Source of the DNA: an uncultured Veillonella sp.
GTDB lineage: Bacteria; Bacillota; Negativicutes; Veillonellales; Veillonellaceae
NCBI GenBank assembly: GCA_900544365.1
Contig: UQVF01000043.1
Span: 1 to 17,199, forward strand
Direction: 5' to 3'
Length of the DNA stretch: 17,199 nucleotides
The notes beneath the pieces are model-generated. The model was not told the origin of the DNA. It searched no databases and saw only the letters and a program-made list of their open reading frames with translations. Below are positions 10,791 through 17,199 of the stretch, one piece after another; position 1 is the stretch's first letter, and each line of letters starts with the position of its first letter. Made by a program: the position numbers and the translations under genes.

Positions 10791-13700
10791 ATGGGAAAAA
10801 GTTTTGAGTTCAAGGAATGCGAGCGATTTCTAAAGCGTGTATTAAAAGATAAAGGTATGTACAGCAAGGGGGCAGTTATTGCGTTCTTGATTACTGGTGG
10901 TATTGGATTTGTAGCACCGGTATTAGTTGGTGATTCTGTTCAAGCGAAAGAAGGATATCAAAGTTATCTTGTTATCGATCCACGGACTGGTATCGCAGGT
11001 CCTGAGGGAATTGTAAATGATGCATACAACAGATCCTATAATTCTGTTGTTTTGGCACCAATGAGAACACAAGAGCCAATAGGAGCGTTAAATAGAGAAG
11101 CCGATGGATCTGTTATCATTGGTGTAGGCGCTGTTGGTCATGGCACAACATATGAAAGTGAGAAAAAGTTTACAGCAGTCGGTCAGAATGCACATGCATA
11201 TGGCGGTCAAGGTACAGCTCTTGGTAATAATACATTGGCGGCAATACAAGCTACTGCGATTGGTAATGATGTGTACGCATCAGGAGCTTCATCGATAGCG
11301 ATTGGTAATGATGATATTTCCACGAAATATAGAGATGCTTTGCCAATCGATACATTAAAAAAATTGTATGGTGATGGTGATGCTAGTGATGACAAGAAAA
11401 AACTATTTAAGAATATAGAGTGGGTTTCAACGAATAATAGTAGAAAGAGTACAGATCCTCTTCTTAATTGGGCTAAATTCAAAGAGGGGTATCATCAAAC
11501 GGATGATAAACAACGTATGTTTAATCCAACTCTTTCAGCAGGTATTGGTTCTATTGCAATTGGGTCTCGTTCTATTGCCTATAAAGATGGTGCTACAGCC
11601 ATTGGTACCTTGGCATTTGCTCTAGGGGAAGGTTCTACAGCTATGGGTCTTCGTGCGTTTACTGCAGAGGATGCACCAGGTGCTGTTGCCATTGGTGAGC
11701 AAACGCGTTCTTTTGCAGCACAATCCTTGGCGGTAGGTAACCGAAATGAAGCAAGTAGTACCGGTGCTATGTCCTATGGTTATAGTGCAAAAGCTGTAGG
11801 TGATGGTTCCTTAGCGTTTGGTTTCAAAACCTATGCGAATGCGACGATTACCAATAATATAGCAGCGAATGCTGGTAATGATGCGACTAACCCTTTGCGT
11901 GCCTCTGTACGTAATCAGTTGGAAACGTATTCTGAAGCCCAACTAGCTGCATTGGGTACATACCAAAATGCAGTGGCTAATTATTATGAGAAAATACGAA
12001 ATAATGCTACTCAAACTGATATTGATGCGGCGAAGACAGCTATGAATACAGCTCGTGCAGCTATAGATTCCTTTACGTATACACCAGTTAATAACTTGAA
12101 TTTAGTACAAGGTGGTTTTGCAGGTCGTCAAAAAAATAATGTTGTTAATACTGCGATTGCCTCCATGGTAAGGGAAGTAGAATCCTATAGAGATACTAAG
12201 AAAGTTACTATAGAAAAAGAAAATGGTGTATATTTAACGACAACAGATGCGGATGGCAATACACAACAAGTACAAAAATCTAAAAAAAGTGGTAATAATG
12301 CCATTGCGATCGGTTATTATTCGGCTGCATCTGGCACAGCATCTATTGCGCAAGGGGCAGGCTCTATCGTAGACTCTGATAGTGGTATTGGTATCGGTTC
12401 TCTTTCATACGTAAGTAAGACCGCAGCTAACTCTATTGCTGTTGGTGTAGGTGCACAGGTACGTAAGGAAAACTCTATAGGTATTGGTACTCAAGTAGCT
12501 GTATATGGTGCAGGTGCTACAGGTATCGGCTCTGGTGTACGTGTTATGGGCGATAACAGCTTGGGTATGGGTTATGGTACGTTGATTAAATCTCGTGGAT
12601 CTGTATCTATTGGTAATGGTAGTAGTATCGAATTAGGTTCTCAAAGTTCTACTGGTGTTGGTGCCAATACTCGTATCGGCCAAAATGCAGGTAACTCCGT
12701 AGCATTAGGTAATGGTGCCAATATAGGTAATGAAGCGTTAAACTCCATGGCATTAGGTTATAATGCTAGTATAGGGGCAAATTCTACTAATAGTACGGCT
12801 ATCGGTACCAATGCAGCGATTACAAATAATGCTACGAGTGCCGTTGCGTTAGGTGATAATGCTATCGTTAGAGCAAACTCCGCTACAGCATTGGGGCGTT
12901 TAGCCTTTGCTACGAATGAGAACTCTGTAGCCCTTGGGTACCGTTCTACAACTCATTATTACGGTAATGAGGCTACCCGTGAAGCTAGTGCTGATGCGAC
13001 TCTTTCGGCTACTAACAAGCATGGTCTTGATATTAAACCATACTTACCACAAGGGTCTACTTTAGGTGATAAATTAGATAAACTAGATAGTGCAACAGCC
13101 GGCTATGTATCTGTGGGTGGTTGGATTGATAAGGCTGGGGCAAAAGTGCGTGGTCTTCGTCGTATTGTCAACGTAGCGCCAGGTGCATTGGATACAGATG
13201 CTGTTACAGTAGCACAGTTACGTGACTGGACAGATAAATCTGCTCATTTCCTTTCCATTGCTGGAGCGGCGAATAAAGCGGCTACAGATTACCCAGATAT
13301 CAATGATCCATTAGGTACAAAAAGTAACAATGCTGTTGTTAAAATCAAATCCAATTTCGATAATGATACAGCCACAGGTACCAATGCGTTAGCACTAGGT
13401 GTGTATGCTTATGCAAATGGTCAAAAATCAGTAGCTATGGGCCCTAATGCGTATGCAAACGTTGATCACGGTGTAGCCATCGGTGATAGTGCGCAAGCTT
13501 GGAGTGAAGGTAACAATGGTAATGCTGGTGTGGCGATTGGTAAGGAGGCCAAAGCATACTATTGGAATGCGTTAGCACTTGGCACGAATTCTAGAGTTAG
13601 TGGGGCCCACTCCTTAGCCTTTGGTCCGAATGCACGTGTGGGGGTTGTGAAAACAGTAGATGCTGCCACTGGTAATGTCACTAATGAAGGTGCGAAGGTA

Positions 13701-16700
13701 AATGATGGTATTGCCATTGGTCGCGATACAGCAATAGATGGAACTGGCTCTATCGCATTGGGGGCAGCCACAAAAATTACGACAGCTACCAATGCAGTGG
13801 CTATTGGTCCTGGTGCACAGGTGCTAGCCGGTGTAAATGCTACTGATAAGAATAAGGCAGTGGAAGCGACAGGGGCCATAGCGTTAGGTTCGAACGCTAG
13901 TGTTACTGGATCTCAATATTCTGTAGCCTTAGGCTTAAACTCTTCCGTTGTACAAGATGATACAAAAGAAAAAACAAGAGCAGCTTTCACCAATGAGGAA
14001 ATCAATGACCCAGGTAATGGTGTTGTGTCTGTTGGTAATAACAGTTCTGTAAAACGTCGTATTATCAATGTAGCTAGCGGTGTGAATGATAATGATGCGG
14101 TTACTGTAAAACAATTAAAAGCAGTGGCTCCGAAATATTATTCTGTAAATACAACGGATTCAGCCAATCGAACAGTGAATGGTGTTAATGATGTAAAATC
14201 CAATGTGAATAATGATGGAGCTACGGGAGCTGGTGCAGTGGCAGTTGGGTCCTATACGAGAGCGTCAGGAAATTATTCGTCAGCTATCGGTCGTGATGTC
14301 ATTACTTCGGCAGGACTTTCTACAGGTATCGGTGCGAATGTCACTGTCAGTGGTCAACGTTCTGTTGGTATTGGTACTGAGGTACAAACAACAGGTGAAA
14401 GCGCGATTGCCATCGGTTCTAATGGTGGATCTGCTATGAAAGTACAAGCTGCGGGTGATAATGCTATAGCCATTGGTACCATTGCTAATGCCTCTGGTAC
14501 TAGTTCTGTTGCATTAGGTCGTGCGGCGAACACAGGGTATAGCAAAACTATCACAGAAACAGTAGCTGGTGTGTCTAAAACGACAACTACAGTAACAGGA
14601 TCCACGGATGCCATTGCGATTGGTAACACATCGTTAACAGAAAATAATAATGCCATTGCTATCGGTTCTAGTGCGAAGGTACAACGTACAACGACATCAG
14701 ATAATACAGAAGCTAATTCTGATGGCTCGATTGCCATTGGTAACAATGCTAATGTAACAGGTTCTAAGTATTCTGTAGCTTTAGGTTTGAACTCTACTGT
14801 GGGATATGATGATACAAAAGCGAATACGACAGCCGCTTTCAGTGGAGATACAAATAATGATACAGGTAATGGTGTTGTTTCTATTGGTACTTCAGCGAAT
14901 AATAAAAATGTAAAACGTCGTATCTTAAATGTAGCAGGCGGTGTTAACGATAATGATGCGGTCAATGTTAAACAGTTAAAATCAGCCGTTAGATACTATA
15001 AAACAAATTCCACAGAAACGGCCAATCGTATGGTGAATGGCGTTACTGATGTAAGTGCTAACTATAATGGTGAAGGTGCCACAGGCACTGCTTCTGTGAC
15101 ACTTGGTTCCTATACACAAGCAAGCGGTAATTATGCAACCGCTATTGGTCGAGATGTCATTACTTCAGCGCAACTATCTACGGGTATCGGTACGAATGTC
15201 GCTGTTAGCGGTCAGCGTTCTGTAGGTATTGGTAATGAAGTCCGAGCGATAGGGTCTAATACGGTAGCTATCGGTTCTAATGGTGCTGCTAGTAAAAGAG
15301 TAGAGGCTGTGGGCGATGATGCGGTAGCTATCGGTACTATTGCGAGAGCTTATGGTGGATCGTCTGTGGCATTAGGTCGTGATGCAAGTACTGGTTACAC
15401 TACAACAGAAAATATTGCAAACCCACCTGCAGGAGGTCCTACGACAAGAACTGTATATAATGGTGCAAGTGAGGGTGTTGCAATTGGTAATAGTTCCTAT
15501 GTAGATAGTAACTATGCTATTGCTATTGGCGGTAATGCCAAGGTAGAACGTGATACATCAGATTCTACTAAGATTAAGGATTCCGAATCTTCTGTGGCGA
15601 TTGGTGCGGGTGCTAAAGTAACTGGTGCTAAATACTCTGTAGCATTGGGCTTGAACTCTAGAGTAAATGCTGCGGATACAGCTACAAAAACTACAGCCGC
15701 TTTCAGTGGTGACGTAAACGATGATCCAGGCTACGGTGTTGTATCCGTCGGTCAATCTGGTAAGTATCGTCGTATCTTAAACGTTGCAGGCGGTGTTAAC
15801 GATAATGATGCAGTTAATGTGAAACAGTTGAAAGCAGCTGCATGGGGCTTGAAAACCCAAAGTGGTACAGCGGCAGCGGCTGATGTGACACCAGATACAA
15901 ATGGCAAGGTAACATTAAAAGCAGGCAATAATGTAACTATCGACAATGCGAATGGAGTAGTAACAGTTAATGCTACAGGTATTCAATCTGTATCAAGTGG
16001 CAATACCAATGCATTAAGTGTATCTACTACTAACGGTACAGTTACGATTACGCCTAACTTGGCGGGATCTGTTACTGGCACTGGTAACGATGCGAATAAA
16101 TTAGTGACTGCTGGCGTTGTGAATGCAGCGATTAATAACATTCCTGTAACAAGTTTCAAAGCCGATGCAGGTGGAGCTAATGGCACAGAAGGCGTGTTTA
16201 CACCAACAGCTTCTAGCAAACAAGTGAATATTACAGGTGCTGGTGTTAATGGATCGACAAGACAAACTTGGACGCAAGGATCTGCTCGTTTTGATTCCGA
16301 TAATATTGGTACTCATGTAAACTCTGATGGCCGTATTTTGGTTGGTTTAAAAAATAAAATTGCTGTTAATGAAGTAGCTACTTATGATTACAATAGTGCT
16401 GGAGCAAGAGAAACTACACAAGGACCAACACTTTCTTTTGCTGGTCTTGACATGAAGAATAAAAAGATTACTAATGTAGCAGATGGTGATATTACAGCTG
16501 GATCTAAAGATGCTATCAACGGTGGTCAATTACATTCTAAATTAGCTGAAAAAGCGAACGTAGCTGACCTTGCTAATAAATTAGATACAACAGCAGAGCT
16601 TCATGTAAAACCAGGCGACTATACTGTAGGAAATAATGGCGAAGTATCCTTACTGCAAGAAGATGCAACTGGTACGCAAAATAGTAGCAAAGGATTTAAA

Positions 16701-17199
16701 ATTAAAGGACTTGCTACAAAAGGCGATATTACCAATATCAATACGACATTAGCGGGTAAAGCAGATAAATCCTATGTAGATACTCAAATTGGCACAGTGT
16801 CTAATTTAGGCTACAAAGCGGAGGGAGAAATTGCTAAACAAGTCGCAGTTGGTACAGGGTTAACATTTAAACCTGGTACGGGCACAGTAGGTGCTACTGG
16901 TGCTAATGCAGCAACGACAAACGGGGCAACTCCAAAAACTGGTATTGCTATCTCCACAGAGGCTAATGGCGTTGTGAACATCGGTTTAGATGAAGCAACT
17001 CGTAGTGCTATCGACAATGCAGCGACTAAATCCTATGTAGATACAAAATTCGGTAATGCAGCAAATAAAGATTTAGATAATTTAAATGATGCTGGCAAAG
17101 CGGCTGTGAAAGACTTAGCAGCACAGGCTGTAAAAGTAGCAGCTGGTAAAAATGTAAAGGTTACAGACGCTACAACAGACCATGTGACAACATACACAG
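10791..17199 (+). CDS. Trimeric autotransporter adhesin, N-terminal part (3' end outside window)
   Basis: The frame is open from ATG 10791 to the right edge (2136 codons, no stop). AAAGGA (10777-10782) lies 8 nt upstream. The signal peptide is long: a charged N-region of about 26 residues, a hydrophobic stretch (about 28-46), likely cut after VQA (52). YadA-head repeats (AIGxxAxAxG type) follow, broken by an insertion near 180-255 and a helical insertion at 367-432. Necks with RRIxNVAxGxxDxDAVxVxQL occur at 790, 1089, 1376 and 1660. A stalk follows, with a neck of the ITNVADGDITAGSKDAINGGQL type (about 1890-1915). No anchor is reached in the window. Outer-membrane adhesin by family; ligand unknown. 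Expression may be phase-variable through the upstream G9 tract. Confidence 0.95.
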   Translation, partial: MGKSFEFKECERFLKRVLKDKGMYSKGAVIAFLITGGIGFVAPVLVGDSVQAKEGYQSYLVIDPRTGIAGPEGIVNDAYNRSYNSVVLAPMRTQEPIGALNREADGSVIIGVGAVGHGTTYESEKKFTAVGQNAHAYGGQGTALGNNTLAAIQATAIGNDVYASGASSIAIGNDDISTKYRDALPIDTLKKLYGDGDASDDKKKLFKNIEWVSTNNSRKSTDPLLNWAKFKEGYHQTDDKQRMFNPTLSAGIGSIAIGSRSIAYKDGATAIGTLAFALGEGSTAMGLRAFTAEDAPGAVAIGEQTRSFAAQSLAVGNRNEASSTGAMSYGYSAKAVGDGSLAFGFKTYANATITNNIAANAGNDATNPLRASVRNQLETYSEAQLAALGTYQNAVANYYEKIRNNATQTDIDAAKTAMNTARAAIDSFTYTPVNNLNLVQGGFAGRQKNNVVNTAIASMVREVESYRDTKKVTIEKENGVYLTTTDADGNTQQVQKSKKSGNNAIAIGYYSAASGTASIAQGAGSIVDSDSGIGIGSLSYVSKTAANSIAVGVGAQVRKENSIGIGTQVAVYGAGATGIGSGVRVMGDNSLGMGYGTLIKSRGSVSIGNGSSIELGSQSSTGVGANTRIGQNAGNSVALGNGANIGNEALNSMALGYNASIGANSTNSTAIGTNAAITNNATSAVALGDNAIVRANSATALGRLAFATNENSVALGYRSTTHYYGNEATREASADATLSATNKHGLDIKPYLPQGSTLGDKLDKLDSATAGYVSVGGWIDKAGAKVRGLRRIVNVAPGALDTDAVTVAQLRDWTDKSAHFLSIAGAANKAATDYPDINDPLGTKSNNAVVKIKSNFDNDTATGTNALALGVYAYANGQKSVAMGPNAYANVDHGVAIGDSAQAWSEGNNGNAGVAIGKEAKAYYWNALALGTNSRVSGAHSLAFGPNARVGVVKTVDAATGNVTNEGAKVNDGIAIGRDTAIDGTGSIALGAATKITTATNAVAIGPGAQVLAGVNATDKNKAVEATGAIALGSNASVTGSQYSVALGLNSSVVQDDTKEKTRAAFTNEEINDPGNGVVSVGNNSSVKRRIINVASGVNDNDAVTVKQLKAVAPKYYSVNTTDSANRTVNGVNDVKSNVNNDGATGAGAVAVGSYTRASGNYSSAIGRDVITSAGLSTGIGANVTVSGQRSVGIGTEVQTTGESAIAIGSNGGSAMKVQAAGDNAIAIGTIANASGTSSVALGRAANTGYSKTITETVAGVSKTTTTVTGSTDAIAIGNTSLTENNNAIAIGSSAKVQRTTTSDNTEANSDGSIAIGNNANVTGSKYSVALGLNSTVGYDDTKANTTAAFSGDTNNDTGNGVVSIGTSANNKNVKRRILNVAGGVNDNDAVNVKQLKSAVRYYKTNSTETANRMVNGVTDVSANYNGEGATGTASVTLGSYTQASGNYATAIGRDVITSAQLSTGIGTNVAVSGQRSVGIGNEVRAIGSNTVAIGSNGAASKRVEAVGDDAVAIGTIARAYGGSSVALGRDASTGYTTTENIANPPAGGPTTRTVYNGASEGVAIGNSSYVDSNYAIAIGGNAKVERDTSDSTKIKDSESSVAIGAGAKVTGAKYSVALGLNSRVNAADTATKTTAAFSGDVNDDPGYGVVSVGQSGKYRRILNVAGGVNDNDAVNVKQLKAAAWGLKTQSGTAAAADVTPDTNGKVTLKAGNNVTIDNANGVVTVNATGIQSVSSGNTNALSVSTTNGTVTITPNLAGSVTGTGNDANKLVTAGVVNAAINNIPVTSFKADAGGANGTEGVFTPTASSKQVNITGAGVNGSTRQTWTQGSARFDSDNIGTHVNSDGRILVGLKNKIAVNEVATYDYNSAGARETTQGPTLSFAGLDMKNKKITNVADGDITAGSKDAINGGQLHSKLAEKANVADLANKLDTTAELHVKPGDYTVGNNGEVSLLQEDATGTQNSSKGFKIKGLATKGDITNINTTLAGKADKSYVDTQIGTVSNLGYKAEGEIAKQVAVGTGLTFKPGTGTVGATGANAATTNGATPKTGIAISTEANGVVNIGLDEATRSAIDNAATKSYVDTKFGNAANKDLDNLNDAGKAAVKDLAAQAVKVAAGKNVKVTDATTDHVTTYT
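14055..14915 (+). repeat. Head-neck module repeat 1 in second adhesin
   Basis: A neck plus head module of 861 bp that is repeated next to it at 14916-15767. Shared landmarks: RRIxNVAxGVNDNDAV, ANRxVNGVxDV, ASGNYxxAIGRDVITSA, VSGQRSVGIG, SVALGLNS and a GNGVVSxG segment before the next neck. Confidence 0.85.
14916..15767 (+). repeat. Head-neck module repeat 2 in second adhesin
   Basis: An 852-bp copy of the preceding module, adjacent and in frame. The close similarity offers a substrate for recombination that would lengthen or shorten the adhesin by about 285 residues. Confidence 0.85.

Noticed and set aside
14354..14965. 203-codon minus-strand ORF opposite the second adhesin
   Set aside because: Mirror of the repeated AIG/GSN adhesin codons; no start signals. 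Similar fragments occur opposite other repeats.

Overview
The window looks like chromosomal DNA from a low-GC, outer-membrane-bearing Firmicute, most likely Veillonella or a close relative in the Negativicutes. The evidence is two very large YadA-type trimeric autotransporter adhesins (TAAs), AT-rich codon use with strong AGGAGG-type ribosome binding sites, and a short (332 aa) Firmicute-like phosphotransacetylase. The genus is an inference from gene content; no rRNA or other marker gene is present.

Layout. Positions 1-4244 hold the 3' part of a first TAA (its start is outside the window), ending in a YadA membrane anchor plus a coiled-coil tail. Positions 4245-6042 hold two paralogous secreted proteins of unknown function, each with its own promoter. 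The second is followed closely by a DUF1653 protein (6067-6321) and a HAD/Cof-type phosphatase (6332-7117), which together look like one operon ending in an intrinsic terminator. pta (7378-8376) follows with a near-consensus promoter. Positions 10791-17199 hold the 5' part of a second TAA, open through the window edge, with a long leader containing a G9 tract, a promoter, a tiny ORF and an attenuator-like hairpin.

The most unusual part is 8379-10347, which has no ordinary genes. It is a tandem array of three complete ~595-bp units plus a truncated fourth. Each complete unit carries, in order: a long hairpin whose stem changes in a compensated way between copies; a 17-codon hydrophobic ORF with an SD; an extended -10 promoter; a leader hairpin that buries the SD of a 25-codon cationic amphipathic peptide ORF; a hairpin that could terminate transcription on either strand; a second hairpin; and a promoter on the opposite strand with 18-bp spacing. 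The layout resembles type I toxin-antitoxin loci (tandem Ldr/Rdl and Ibs/Sib of E. coli, convergent Fst/RNAII of enterococci). I recognise no sequence family and propose it as a new tandem type I TA-like system.

How the parts may work together: the TAAs are surface adhesins, the secreted paralogues may be periplasmic, and pta makes acetyl phosphate for ATP and acetate during lactate/pyruvate fermentation. The array lies between pta and the second adhesin, and its first hairpin is positioned to end pta transcription. A functional link between the array and either flanking gene is speculative.
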